The notes beneath the pieces were generated by a model. The model did not search any database. It was given only the letters and a program-made list of their open reading frames with translations, and was not told the origin of the DNA. A stretch of 64,000 nt of DNA from Codonopsis lanceolata (taxonomy: Eukaryota; Streptophyta; Magnoliopsida; Asterales; Campanulaceae). The stretch is from NCBI GenBank assembly GCA_013146195.2, contig CM028379.1, positions 57,733,693 through 57,797,692 of the forward strand, read 5' to 3'. Of the stretch, positions 1-11,737 are shown in pieces; the first letter of the stretch is position 1, and the number at the start of each line of letters is the position of its first letter. The position numbers and the translations under genes were made by a program.

Positions 1-536
1 ATTCAGTCCAACGTTCCTTTGCATTGAATGCAATTCGGCGCTTTGGGGAAAAACGACCACGAGTCATCGAGAGATGCGGTGTGCGAGAGAAGACATTACT
101 AAGCGAGTAATGTTTGAGTCTGAGCTTTGCGGCTTGGAAAGTCTTCTTAGCCAAAAGCGGGTAATGTCTTGATCTTGATTTTCGAGGATCTGATGCAGTT
201 GTCATTATGCAGAGTTGACTTCTTGAAAAATAATCTGGTGAAGACATGATGACTAGATATTTTCGAAAATATCTAAATAGGTGTACACGTGTCATTGTTT
301 CTTGATTTTGGCCAATTTTGATTTTCCGGTATTTGAGCAGACTTCAAAGTCTGCTGGTTCTTCAAGGGCTGCTGTAGAAGCTTGCTGTTTGGCGCCTAAG
401 AACTAACACTTAGAAACTATTCTAAACAAAATGACTCTAAGGCAGGTTGCCACACTAATCGATGCAGAGACCTTTTAGCCTCTTGTACAATAGAATCAGA
501 AGATGACTCAACCAAATCTAATCATAGGAATCAACA
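1..536 (-). repeat. 3' LTR of the left SIRE element (partial)
   Basis: On the minus strand the LTR begins TGTTGATTCC at 536, just after a purine tract. Its first 100 bp resemble the start of the SIRE LTR at 53,990 and of the solo LTR ending at 35,017; all three share a stretch reading about TCGATTAGTGTGGCAAC. The remainder lies outside the window. Confidence 0.85.
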
Positions 537-552
537 ATCTCCTCCTATTTGG
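537..552 (-). other. polypurine tract of the left SIRE element
   Basis: The minus strand reads AAATAGGAGGAGAT directly before the LTR start TGTTG, the expected place for the plus-strand primer. Confidence 0.75.
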
Positions 553-1166
553 TTGATGTCATCATCTCAGCTACGAGCAGACTTTGAATCATGCACTGAG
601 ATAATAGTATGTCTTAAGGAAATTTTTATTAAGAGCAGACATACCTCTCGGAGCGAAGTCTTAGTAGAGATAGCTAGACTAAGTACTTACGGGATAAAAA
701 CATTAAGACAAAGTACTTAAGAAGAGCAAGGTTTAAATCTATAAGTATGCATGCGAGGATATAAAGATTTAAGCGAAGTTTAAATTGAGCGGATATATCG
801 AGAAGGAAGCAATTTAAACTTTGAAAGAAACTTGAGACATCGTGATTAAACAAGGCTGTTTAAGCAGCGAAGTTTTGACAAAACGACATGGTTTAACAAC
901 GAAATCTGAGAACAAAATACCAACGAATCAAAATAGGTTGAAATTTGAGTGCGTCTTCGTTCTAAGTAGTCTCAACCAGTTCGGATTACGTCATTCGAGG
1001 CGTTCTCGAGTCGGTTACGTTCCTCAATCGGGGCTTGATTCAAGAAGTGAGTAGCTCTCTCCTCCGATGGCACCAACCCTATTGTTCGGCGGCGGCTCTT
1101 GCATCGGCTTCTTCGACGAGGCGAAGATTGGTGAAATCGGCAACCTCCCTTCGACTAAGAATCGCC

Positions 1167-3711
1167 CTAGCCATCCTGTTTTGAGCTCATTGAAAGGCCA
1201 CGAATCTTGATTTGTTGAGAGTGCGGCATCCGATCGAGGCGACTTGTTGATCTTGAACTAGGAACACGTGAGTTGTGAAGGCTGGCGATGTCGTTCACTA
1301 GTTGATCAACAATCTTGCCTATGTCAAAGATGGTGGCATGAGTAGCATTGAGGCCGTAGTTGAGCACATCAATCTGTTGTGCCATAGAAGAAACGTCTGT
1401 TGGTGAGCTAGTTGGTCGTTGTTTGCTCGAAGAAGCTCGAGAATGGCGGGATCGGCGGTGGTAGGTAGAAGGGTTAAGGTTGGAAATATGGTGGTTGAAG
1501 GTTGTGGAGCGGGGTTTGGAGAAGAGGAAGATGAAGCGGGGTTTGGAGGAGAAGAGGGTTTGGAATCAACCTCAATGTCGGTGGCTAAGGCTGGCGGAGA
1601 AGTGAAGCAAGAAGAAGAGGATACTTCTAAGAGGGAAGAAGGGAAGGGATAGTCGGGTAGAAGAATGAAGTTAGGAGAGGAAGGAGAAGGATAGAGAAGG
1701 TCTGATATGGAGGAGAAGTCAAAGAGAAAGGAGTGAGTGGCAGAGGAGATGGAGGGAAAAAGAATTTGGTAGAGATCAGAAGAGATGGAGATGGGGGTAA
1801 GATCTTGAGAGATATAGGGGAAAGATTTACGGGTAGAAATGCGGTTTGATCTGAGAAGAGTAGATATGTGAGGGGCAAGAGGAGAGAAATGGTCGGGCAT
1901 AGAAAGGAAGGAGAGGAGGTAGATGGAGCGAGTTTGAAGAGCGGGTATAATGGCTAAGGAGGTGTGCGGAAGAATGGTGGAGATGGGTTCGGGTGAATGG
2001 GGTGGAGAAGGGATAGAGTCTTGAGGTGGAGAGGGTGATAGAGCCACGAGACTTCTTCAAGTCTGCGTTTCTTTGGCTTGGGAGCGGGGGAAGAATGCTC
2101 CTCCTCAACAACAGGGGTTGAAGAGGAATGGGTGAAGAAGGGGTGGCGGCGAGGCTCCTCCCAGCAGGCGAGGGTTGAAGAAGTGAGTGGAGGGAGGAAG
2201 AAGATATTGGAGAGGAAGGTGGGATGAAGGGAATGAATGGTTCAGAAGGCTCGGTGCGTTTGGTTTTTCGTTTGCGGGGGCGAAGGGGAGCAGCCTCTTC
2301 GTCTGGTTCAGCAGCTTCGACGGGTATTGAAGTAGGAGCGGATGGAGCAGCAGCCTTCTTTTTCTTTCTAGATGGAGGACCAGCAGGATGAGCAGCAGTG
2401 CTTGAGGAAGAAGCAACTTTCCTCTTTTTGGGGACCGGCTCCTCCGCAGCAGATGAGGTTCTTTTCTTTGAAGGGGGAGGCAGCGATCTTGAAGAAGCCC
2501 TTGGCGGCTTCTTTAGAAACTTCTTGCTCAGCTTGGCCATGAATGAATCCACTGTTGTCTCAGGATTGATCCTGATGACTTTGAGAGGTGGGGGATTCAG
2601 AGCATGGATAATGACTAAAGGGTGAAGACCCTGCTGGATTCTCTTCTCATTCTTCAGCTTTTGATAATTGATGATGAAGGTGCTGGTAAACTGGATCGAT
2701 TTCTGAACCTTCTTCTTCTCAAAGTTGAACATATGAGTGTGAAGTTTTGTGTTTGATCGAAGAAGAGCGTTGATAAGTCTGACGAAAGGCCGCTTTGCGA
2801 AGCCTTCGCTTCCACGGCATCACGCAGCGGCTCAAAGAGGATCGAGCCAGTTGAGTCGATGTTGAGAATGGCAGAGGTGTACTCTAGGCGGTCGGAGGTC
2901 ATTATATCGTGGGTGCCGTTTTTGAAGATTAGACTCTTGTCAAACAAGTGGCTGATGAAGTAGACATCATCCTCAAACAAAGTCCGCTTCATCTTCGCAG
3001 CAGCCTCTCTTGGTGTGTTCTCACCACGCATATATGACCAGGCAGTGGTCTTTTCAGCATCTGTGAGTGAAGTTGGACCATCGAACTCCACGCCAATAAT
3101 CTTGGCGATTCTGGAGGCAGTGATAGTGATGGTAACAGTTCTGACCACAGCTGTGATGGATAACCTTGAGTCATTGGTAGCCTTCGATAGAATTCTTGAC
3201 CCGGAGATAGCGAAGTCTCCATCCTCCAACATGAGCAGTGGCGAGAATCTGGGGTAGTTCAGTCGTCTATCTTGACCCCAGCAGCATAAGCACGAACAGA
3301 AGGTTCGTCAATACACATCCCCGGATGATACATAGTTGGGGGCAATTTTGGAATGTCAGAGTCGATGTTAGAGGTTTGTGTAGGAATGGCAGAAGTTGAA
3401 GAAGTACCAGCCTAAGAAATCAAGAAATTAGGGCAAGAACTTGAGATTTCAAAAGCGAAGCTTTAAGCCCTAAAAAAATCTGGACAACTCATGGAATGCT
3501 ATATATGGTCAAAATATAACTCAAAATGCTGAAATCGACAGTTCAAGAACATTTATAAGAGGGTATTATCAGAAATGAAAAGAATTTGAAGATCTTAACA
3601 TTTATGCAGCTAACAGTTACATGAACAGTCAATAATGGCGTAATAATAGATGAGATAGCATACTTAACTCGTACTGAGATTATGAAGTTAGGGTTCGAAA
3701 TTTCTTACCAT
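1167..3711 (-). pseudogene. env-like (SIRE extra ORF) gene, broken, with a predicted intron
   Basis: This gene lies between pol and the 3' LTR. Its predicted start is ATG at 3,711-3,709, followed at once by a splice donor (GTAAGAAA); an acceptor ending TTTCTTAG at 3,412 restores an open frame beginning AGTSSTSAIP. The N-terminal 250 or so residues (3,411-2,700) form an ordered domain like the 'putative plant transposon protein' domain found in SIRE env-like ORFs. Next comes a Ser/Pro/Lys-rich stretch with KKRK-type basic clusters (2,600-2,200), a Pro/Ser-rich stretch (2,050-1,450), and a C-terminal segment (1,450-1,170) with heptad-like spacing. Frame changes occur near 3,262, 2,810, 2,050 and 1,380. 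The function of these proteins is not established; I see no convincing membrane anchor. Confidence 0.7.
3412..3708 (-). other. predicted phase-0 intron of the env-like gene
   Basis: The donor GTAAG follows the ATG directly, and the acceptor TTAG|GCTGGTACT follows a T-rich tract. The 297-nt interval is AT-rich and contains stops in all frames, and joining its ends opens the frame. This is predicted from sequence only. Confidence 0.6.
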
Positions 3712-3867
3712 TTTCGAAGATTTGCAGAAGAAGAAGAAGTAAATGGCGAATCTGCAGAATCAACTATCGAGCAGGCGAAGGAAGCGAGAAAATTTTTGAG
3801 AGAAGAAACTTAGAGAGAGAGAGAATAGAAAGAGTTTTGGTAAAAAGAACTTTTTGGCGGTTGAGGG

Positions 3868-3875
3868 TTTATAAA
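3868..3875 (-). promoter_or_regulatory. TATA-like box ahead of the env-like gene
   Basis: TTTATAAA on the minus strand lies about 160 nt upstream of the env-like ATG. It is followed by a CT-rich leader (CTCTCTCTCT near 3,820) like that of a plant 5' UTR. The plus-strand SIRE element has a comparable arrangement near 61,080-61,190. A private promoter is an inference. Confidence 0.45.
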
Positions 3876-4120
3876 GGCGTGCCATCGGTCATAGAGACTT
3901 GTGAAACGTCATTAAGTCGAGCGCTTTTGATGACAAGACTTAATGAATGGCGGCTTTTAGGAAAGAAAAGGGCCTTTTCAAATATTCACTCAACCAATTT
4001 CAAAGCGGTCCCTCATAATTTGCATAAGCCTCCCTCTCAAAATTATAGTTTAGAAAACTCATTTTTCTTTTAGTGACTTTAGAAATTCTTGATTTAAAAT
4101 ATTTGAAAGTAATAAGTGCG

Positions 4121-4200
4121 CTCAAAATAAATTTTCAAATGCTTAAAATAAATTTTCAAACTTAAAATAAATTTTCAAATGCTTAAAATAAATTTTCAAA
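4121..4200. repeat. 20-bp minisatellite, four copies
   Basis: Four head-to-tail copies of a 20-bp unit containing AAAATAAATTTTCAAA fill the spacer between the end of pol and the env-like leader. The copies are nearly identical. Confidence 0.9.
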
Positions 4201-4287
4201 TTAAAATTTTGGAAATGTTACATATTATAATGAAAAATTAATTTTAGATAAAATTAAGCGGTCGGGTCAAGCATACCAAGCTCTCCC

Positions 4288-7200
4288 TTAGATAAGCAAA
4301 CACATGCGCTTCAGAGCTTTGGTGAAGATGTACGCTAGTTGATGGTCGGTTGAAATATACTTCATGCTAATGTTTCTCTTTTCTACATTGTCCCTTAGAA
4401 AGTGATATCGAACATCGATATGCTTTGTCTTGGAATGCATCACGGGATTGTATGTGATAGAGATTCTTGAGAGTGTTATCACACATGATTGGGCGATCTG
4501 CTACTTTGATGTCGTAGTCTACTAGCTATTGTTTGATCCATAGTAGTTGGGCGGACTACCGGCGGCTATGTACTACGCTTCGGTGGTGGAATTTGAGGCG
4601 GATGCTTGTTTCTTGCTAGCCCGAGAGCAGTGTCTCCTAGAAATTGACAAGTTCCACTAGTGCTTTTTACGTCAATTTGGCGGCCCGGCATAGTCTGCGT
4701 CGAGTATCAACCAAGTTGAAAGATGATTCTCTAGGATACGGATACCTAAGTTGGTGGTATCGATCGTATTGATGATTCTTTTGGTGCAAGAAGATGTGAC
4801 TCACGAGTGCAGCGAAATCTAGCACACACCCCAACAGCATACACTATGTCAGGTCTGCTGGCGGTGAGGTAGAGCAGAGATCCAATTATCCCCCTATAGT
4901 GGGTGATATCAACTTTCTTTCCTTGTAAGTCTTTTGTAAGTTTGCATCTAGCAGCCATTGGAGTATCAAATGTGTTTGCTGTTTCCAATCCAAATTTTTT
5001 GACAAGATCTTTAGCATACTTGGATTGGTGATGAATATCCCTTTGTTGAATTTGTTGAATTTGAAGACCCAAGAAGAATGTGAGTTCTCCCATCATACTC
5101 ATTTGAAACTTGCCGGTCATAAGCGTTTCAAATCGCTTACAACTTCTCATTTGTGGATCAGAAAATGATATCATCAACGTAAATCTGTACCCGAGAGAAT
5201 GTCCTTTGTGCTTGAGAATGAAGAGAGTGGTGTCAATCTTGCCTCGCACGAATCCTTGTTCAACCAGAAACTTAGAAAGGGTTTCATACCAGGCTCGAGG
5301 AGCTTGCTTAAGACCATAGAGAGCCTTCTTAAGCTTGTAAACATGAGTTTCTTTTCCTTTTTCTACAAAGCCTGGAGGTTGAGCAACGTAAACTGTTTCT
5401 TGAAGATCACCATTAAGAAGCAGCTCTTGACATCCATTTGGTACAGAAAAGTCTTTGTATGTAGCATAGGCTAAGAAAATTCGATAGCTTCAATCTTGCT
5501 ACGAGGAGCGAATGTTTCATCATAGTCGATTCCTTCTTCTTGGCGATATCCCTGTGCAACAAGTCTTGCTTTGTTCCTCACTATGTTTCCATCCTCATCC
5601 TTCTTGTTTCTGAACACCCATTTTGTGCCAATGACCGTATGATCAGCAGGCTTTGGAACTAGCTTCCATACTTGACATCGTTCAAATTGTTGAAGTTCTT
5701 CTTGCATGGCTTCCAGCCAACTTGGATCTTGAAGAGCTTCTTCGACCTTCTTTGGCTCTTCTTCTGAGACAAATGCAGCACAGAACATACATTCATTTTT
5801 GGAAGATCTTAAGTCCGTACTCCAACATGAATGTCACCAATGATTTGAGAGATCGGATGGTCTTTGCATGTTCTTGTGGCAGCGAGGAATATGATGAGTT
5901 CTTCTTTGTTTCTACATGACAAGGTTCGGAAGGAGGGCTATAGGGAAGATCGGTGTGTCTTGATGAGAGTTGTGTTCGAATTTGGCTCATAGGTGAGTTG
6001 AGGAATAGAATTTTCGGTTGAGAAACAAAAGGTTCTTGATTCGGATTTTCTTGAGCGGGGTTGAAGTCTTACGGTGACCCGTTTGTCAAGAGTGATGGTC
6101 GAGGAATGTTTGATTGAGTTCTTTGGTGAAGGATTAGGTATACTAGAGGTTGATGGTTGGGATGTACTGTCTCAACATTAACAAAGTCATCAGCAACATT
6201 TGGAGCCACATGTGGCTCTAATAAATCAAATTCATCAAATGAAACATGAACAGATTCAACTATTTTTAATGAGCGTTTGTTGAAAACCACATAGCTTTGG
6301 AGTGTAAGGCATAACCCAAAAATACACCTTCATCGGCTTTATGATCAAATTTGCCTCTATAATCATTACCATTGTAGACTACAAAGCATTCTGACCGAAG
6401 ATTTTAAAAATCCAATGTTTGGGGTTTTACCTCTCCAAAGTTCATAGGGTGTTTTAGTGAAATTTGTTGATCAATGATCTGTTTTGAGTGAAGCGGTGTA
6501 TTGACGCCCGAGAGTGTTTGGGCAACTTTGCTTGGCAAGCATAGTTTTAGCGACTTCGATAAGTGTTACGTTCTTCCTTTCGACAACGCCGTTTCTTTGT
6601 GGTGTTCTTCTGAGAGAAGTTGTGCCCAATACCGTGATCATCACAATACTTTGCTATTCCATTGTTGGTGAACTTCGGTGCCATTGTCGTCGAACGTCAC
6701 GATTTCATCGAGTTTTTGCGTTTGCAATCTTACGAATAGTCTTTGTAAGAAGATCGTATGTGTGATCTTTAGAAGACATCATCTACGTCCAAGTGTATCT
6801 TGTATAATCATCCACTACTACTAGCGTGTATCTGAAACCACCATAACTAATAGTAGTGGTGGGTCGAAAGATCCATGTGCGGCGATTGTAGAGGTCTTGT
6901 CGTTGAGAGTCTGGTTTGCTTTTGAATGATGTTTTTGAAGAGCTTTCCAGTTGGCATGCTTTGCGAGCGATCATGTTCGGCGAGACCTTTGGCAATCCTT
7001 TGACTAGACCTTCTTTGGATAGCTTGGCTAGATATTTGAAGTTCAAATAGTGAGTCTTTTATGCCACGGCCGACTTTTGTCTTGGCGAGTTTGCCACAAG
7101 ACATAGATTAGTAACCTTACCGTAGGCATTCAAATCTATTACATAGACATTCCCTTGTCTATGACCGATAACTGGTTGAGCAAGAGGCGGATCCTTGATA

Positions 7201-8225
7201 TCACATCTGTTTGAGGAGAATTGACATATAAGCCCTTTGTCACGAGGTGAAATACTCGGGAGATTATGTTTCAAGCCTTCTACAGAGAGACTTTTCAATG
7301 GAGAGATTTCCTCGAATGATGGATCCATAGCCAATTGTTCTTCCTTTAGCATTGTCTCAGAAGATGGTGGAGGGCCTTACGTTTCGAAATATTAGAGAAG
7401 GCGGATTCTCGGTCATGTGTCTTGAGCGCCGCTATCTAGATACCACACATCTTTCTTTTCTAAGTTTGAGAAATTTGAGCCATGAAGCACACGAGATGTA
7501 GAGGTAAGAAAATCATGGTCCCCTTTTATTTTCCTTTATGGGTCCAAATGGTTAGCGTATTTTTGGAACCCATACTTGCTGATTTTTGGAATAGGGGATC
7601 AGGCCGAGGCTTCATGATGGATTTCGGCGGACATTCATGGACCAAGTGGCCAAGACACTTACAAAATGTCGTGATGAAAATTACAGAAGTCTACATGATT
7701 ATCTTTGGATATTTGAAGGTTTTTGAACACTTTTCTTAACAGCTTTTGGGTTGGTAGTCTTGTTAGCGAGGCTTAGAGGCATCGTATGAGGCTTCTTGAG
7801 TGCGTATCTGCGATCTTTGCTTTAGCAAAAGAATGTTTCTTTGGTAGTAGACTTTGATGCCTCATGCATTTTTCCTTTAAGCTTGGTGTCAACATTCTGC
7901 GTAGCGATGGCACCATCTGTAGTACTTGTTGATGAATCGATAGGTTTGAGCGGGCTTTTCATAGGCCACGAGCGACCTTTGCTTTCACGAAGTCTTTGGT
8001 AGAGGCTGTTGTAAGTCTGCACCTCCTTTGATTTATCTCCAGCGATGATTGCTTTGCTTTCAAAGCTTCACTTGTTTTGTTAATTTGAACCTTAGGGTAT
8101 TTATAAGGAGTAGCGGTATAACCAATTCCTTCTTTACCCTTGTTAGGTTTACGATATTGTGCGAGAATATTACTATTCAGTAAAATGTTCATTTTCTTGT
8201 TCGGAGGTTGCGCTAGAGATTTCAT
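4288..8225 (-). pseudogene. SIRE copia pol (integrase, RT, RNase H), frameshifted
   Basis: Order on the minus strand: a Lys-rich linker (8,225-7,820); protease-to-integrase region with GLKHNLPSIS and FSSNRCDI (7,350-7,100); integrase core with VVVDDYTRYTW (about 6,800); reverse transcriptase from 5,788 with GTKWVFRNKKDEDGNIVRNK, then QAPRAWYE (about 5,290), MSMMGELTFFLGLQIQQIQ (about 5,080) and HYRGIIGSLLYL (about 4,890); and an RNase H tail with HSKTKHIDVRYHFLRD ending at 4,288. The acidic YVDD region near 5,170 is corrupted. Frame changes occur every 50-300 bp while the residues on either side remain recognisable, so indels are the main damage. Family assignment is firm; activity is not possible as sequenced. 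Confidence 0.88.
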
Positions 8226-8639
8226 TAGAGAATCTAGCCAGATTTATCTGTTGAGGGCTTGATCTCAAGAATTTGATCAAAGGCTGCCGTTGAGTTATTC
8301 CATGAGTTAATGGTTTTTGCAACTCTTCTTTCTCGGAGATAACTCTTTGGCATGATCAATAAGACAAGCAACCTTTTCATTGAGAAACTTGTTCTCTTCT
8401 TTTAACTTGATACTTTCTGTTTGGATTCCATGGAGAGTTTTTAACTCGGTTTCGGCATGGATTTCTCGATTCACTTCTCATGACTTTTAGCTAACTTAAC
8501 ATAGGCCTTCCTAAATTCATTGAATTCCTCTAGCATGTCTTGAGCATCCTTGAGGATTTCTTCTTTTGAAGGCTCTTGAAGATTGTTCTATGTTAGCTTG
8601 AAAGGAGAGTACTTAACTTCATGCGAGTCATAGGTGGGA

Positions 8640-9762
8640 GGTGACTCTAGAGCAACAAGACAAATGTGTGCTTGCTCGGGTGAGTCATCACTATCATCCT
8701 CGTCGAGTCGGTTTCAAAACCAGTGGCTACATGGTTTTCTTCTAAGTCCTCCGCCCAAAAGACCTCTATGTTTAGAAAATGATTTAGAAGGTCTCCTTTT
8801 ATAGGCTTCATATTTAGGCTTAGGACATTTAGAAGCAAAGTGACCGGGTTTCTGCAATTGTAGCAAACTAACTCATTATTGTGTGAGTTTTCGGTGATCT
8901 TTACGAAAGTCTGCTGGTTTGCTTCTTTCTTTTTGTTAAATTTTGAGAACTTTTGAAACTTCTTAACGAACATAGCAAATTGCTCGTCAGAAAGAATTTC
9001 ATTCTCGTTTGAAGAAGAAGTAGATGGTTTGCTTTCTTGAACAGGAATTTCCTGGGAGATAGCGAGAAAAGGAAGGAAGTTTAAAATGTTTGTCTGTTCT
9101 TGAGCTTGAAGTAATTCTTGCTCATAGGCATTAAACTTCGCATACAAACTTACGAGATGCATGGAGTTCAAGTCTTTGGACTCTTTTATTGCGATGGTTT
9201 TAACATGCCACAAACTTCCTAAAGAAGCTAAAAATCTCATATTTACTTCTTTAACACTATATTCTTTTCCTAAAGAGTAACAACTATTTACTACCTCACA
9301 AAATCTGTAGGCTTTGCCGTAGAGTCTCCTTAGGATCTTTTGAATGAGTCGAAGCTGTTGAATATAGTTGTACTACATTGTCCCTTGTGGGTAGATCTCC
9401 TTCAAGATATTCCACCAAGGCTTCCCATTTCCTTGGCGGTTTTGCATCTAATGATTTGTTGATATGTGCTTGTGTCGGCGAATTTGGATATAATATGAAT
9501 AACCTTCTTGTCGAGTTCAACAAGCCTCCTTTCTTCGTCTGTCCATTCGTTCATAGATTTAGGTATCTCAGGAGGACCACTGGCTACTTCAGCAAGTAGG
9601 TTGGGCTTCATTGGAATATATGGACCTGTTAGAACACATTGCCACAACCGATTGTCAATAGAATTCATATATCTCATAACCTTGTCTTTCCATACTTGAA
9701 ATGGCCTTCGTCAATATTGGAGCGTGGATGGTGTTTGAAGTAGGCGGCATATAGTGAGCCAT
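8640..9762 (-). pseudogene. SIRE copia gag, frameshifted
   Basis: The start is ATG at 9,762 (MAHYMPPTSNT), 54 nt past the primer-binding site. Recognisable blocks are the N-terminal core (RYMNSIDNRLWQCV, WTDEERRLVELDKK), the middle (LGSLWHVKTIAIKESKDLN) and FAMFVKKFQKFSKF before the nucleic-acid-binding part. A CCHC zinc knuckle starts as CYNCR near 8,860, but a one-base loss changes frame before its His and last Cys. The plus-strand element carries the same blocks at 55,345-56,366. Confidence 0.85.
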
Positions 9763-9813
9763 AGGATCTATTCTCAAGAGGTTAATCTTGGAAAAATGAT
9801 TTTTCAAAGAATT

Positions 9814-9827
9814 AAGCTCGATACCAA
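9814..9827 (-). other. primer-binding site (initiator tRNA-Met type)
   Basis: The minus strand reads TTGGTATCGAGC two bases after the LTR end. It matches the usual copia TGGTATCAGAGC except for one missing base. Confidence 0.75.
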
Positions 9828-9828
9828 T

Positions 9829-10355
9829 TGTTGGTCCCAGTAGGCTCAATCTAGGCTAGAAGGGGGGGTTGAATAGCCTAGTTATGTTTTTGTAAAACTT
9901 TTCTTTTAAGAACACTTCTTAAGGATTTATGAAAGGTTTGAATAGAAGTGCTTAGGCGGAACAAATCAAAACAAATCGATTCGAAGATTATCAAAAGAGT
10001 CTTTGTTAAGGCGTATGAGAATCTGGAAACGATTAAACACAATCAATTAAAGTGAGAGATAAGAAGAGTTTGAATCTGCACACGAGGAATTTGAAGTGGT
10101 TAAATGCTTGTGAATAGTACTACATCCACTACCAAAGTGGTTAGCTTTGGATTTTAAAAGTGCACTTGTTTATCCACTAGGTTTATGATTTAGATCTCTA
10201 ATGGATCGTGTACAAAATTAGTTTTTAACCAAGTGTATAAAGGTGAGAGAGACAATCAATGAATAATTGTTCTCCACACGTGCGAGGTAGAACAGTTTAA
10301 AGACAAACAGAATAAGGCGAAAAAGAATTTAAGGGCGGTCTGCGGCCAGAAAGTT
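9829..10355 (-). repeat. 5' LTR of the left SIRE element, cut by the gap
   Basis: The LTR end is placed by the primer-binding site; on the minus strand the terminal bases are GGGACCAACA. It contains the conserved hairpin with a seven-G loop (9,851-9,881) and continues into the N run. Sequence right of the gap is a LINE, so the outer end of the LTR is not seen. Confidence 0.8.
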
Positions 10356-10455
10356 NNNNNNNNNNNNNNNNNNNNNNNNNNNNNNNNNNNNNNNNNNNNN
10401 NNNNNNNNNNNNNNNNNNNNNNNNNNNNNNNNNNNNNNNNNNNNNNNNNNNNNNN
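10356..10455. other. assembly gap (100 N)
   Basis: Exactly 100 N, the usual placeholder for a gap of unknown size. It separates the SIRE 5' LTR from LINE sequence, so the two need not be neighbours at this distance. Confidence 0.98.
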
Positions 10456-11737
10456 TTTCATAGTTCTCGATCTCCAACGTATCTCCGATCGTACTCCCTA
10501 TTTATCTGATTATGAGGATACTCTTGCTGGATTCTTGCTTCAATGGTCGGGCTTTCTATTTCTTCCACCGGCATCTCGCATCTCCTTCAAGAAATCATTT
10601 TTTCTACCAAATTTTACCGGCATCGCAGCCTCGGAAATCAAGATTTTCATCCGCGGTTGTTTCGTCAGCTGCCGATAGATGAAGCTCTCATCAAAAAGGC
10701 TTCTTCATTGTTTCGAAATGTCGTTGTAACTTTGGTAGTTCAAACCTTTCTTCATGTCTTTCTTCACGACCGGCTGCTCATCGATTTGGATGTGGTTCGA
10801 CTCTAGGTTTGGAGTTAATCATTGTGCCCTTTCTCTCCATCAATGCTGTTTGGGTTGGTGGCTTCAGCCCAAACTTCCTCTCTCCCATATTCTTATTCCT
10901 TTGTTGATTCTCGGCATATTTGGAAGAATCGAAACTCTCTCAAATATGATGGCCATGGTAAATCTCCTCCCACTCATTTCTTTGATACAAGCGCATCTTG
11001 CTACCATTCTTGCTGCTCATAGTTCTCATCGAATTCAGTTAATTTTCGGAATAAAATTCAATTGATTCATTGGTTTAAACCTTATTCCTCGGTCAAACTT
11101 AATGTTGATGGTGCTTCTCGAGGAAATCCTCGGCCTAGTGGTGGAGGTGGAGTTGTTCGTAATAATCAAGGAGATATTATTTTTGCCTTTTCCTCTTTCT
11201 ATGGTGATGCCACGAACACCGTTTGTCGAGGCTAAGGCATTGCTCAAGGGGTATGTTGGCTTAGAGATTCGATTTCGGGAGCTTATGTTGAAATGGACTC
11301 TAAAGTTCTTGTTGATACTATTAATAAGGGTCACAAAATTCCTTGGTCTTCCGGTCTTCTATTCGGTGTTTTGGATATGAAGTCTTTGGATCTTAGTTTC
11401 AGTCATTGCTACCGTCAAGCTAATAGTGTTGCAGATCTCGTTGGCTAATTTGGGATGTGACACTGTGGCTTCCACTCATTTTAATGAGCTAGCTGATCTT
11501 CCTCCTCGATCCGTGGTTCTGCCATTTTAGATAAGCATGGGACTCCCAATAATAGAATTGTTCGCTAGTCTTGCATTTTATTCTGTCTTTTTTGCTTTGT
11601 ATTTCCATTTCGAGGTAAGGCTCCTTTGTCCCCCCTTTTATTGGGTAAGGCTGGTTGTCCCCCTTAAGTTTGTATTTTTTTCCAATATTAATAAAATCTA
11701 ACAGGTGTCGTCATGTTTCCTTAACAAAAAAAAAAAA
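10456..11737 (+). mobile_element. LINE (non-LTR) 3' end
   Basis: Plus strand: a degraded zinc-binding (zf-RVT-like) region about 10,560-10,800 (EALIKKGFFIVSKC), an RNase H domain at 11,090-11,530, a 3' UTR with CGAGGTAAGGCTCC and GGTTGTCCCCC, AATAAAA near 11,690 and an oligo-A run (11,726-11,737). The same 3' UTR signature appears at 17,815-17,940 and, reversed, at 46,819-46,950. The 5' part is missing or behind the gap. Confidence 0.82.
11090..11530 (+). pseudogene. LINE RNase H domain
   Basis: The frame from 11,098 reads LNVDGASRGNPRPSGGGGVV, the first RNase H strand with its catalytic Asp. It continues through VEMDSKVLVDTINKGHKIPW and ends in CYRQANSVADL, the last conserved His/Asp-type region being partly altered. 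It resembles the C-terminal RNase H (RVT_3) of plant L1-like elements. Stops and a frameshift around 11,240 and 11,445 show decay. RNase H normally removes the RNA strand after target-primed reverse transcription. Confidence 0.8.

Larger units (their letters stand above)
1..10355 (-). mobile_element. SIRE/Maximus-type Ty1/copia retrotransposon, partial
   Basis: Read on the minus strand the order is 5' LTR (cut by the assembly gap), primer-binding site, gag, protease/integrase/RT/RNase H, a long spacer, an env-like gene, a purine tract and a 3' LTR running off the left edge. This order, with an extra gene between pol and the 3' LTR, is that of the SIRE/Maximus copia lineage. The internal part is about 9.3 kb, usual for the lineage. 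Every reading frame is broken, mostly by small indels, so this copy cannot move by itself. The target-site duplication cannot be checked because both outer ends are missing. Confidence 0.9.

Noticed and set aside
1319..2047. Pro/Ser-rich ORF as an independent gene
   Set aside because: It continues the env-like gene in another frame and has low-complexity composition; I see no separate start signals.
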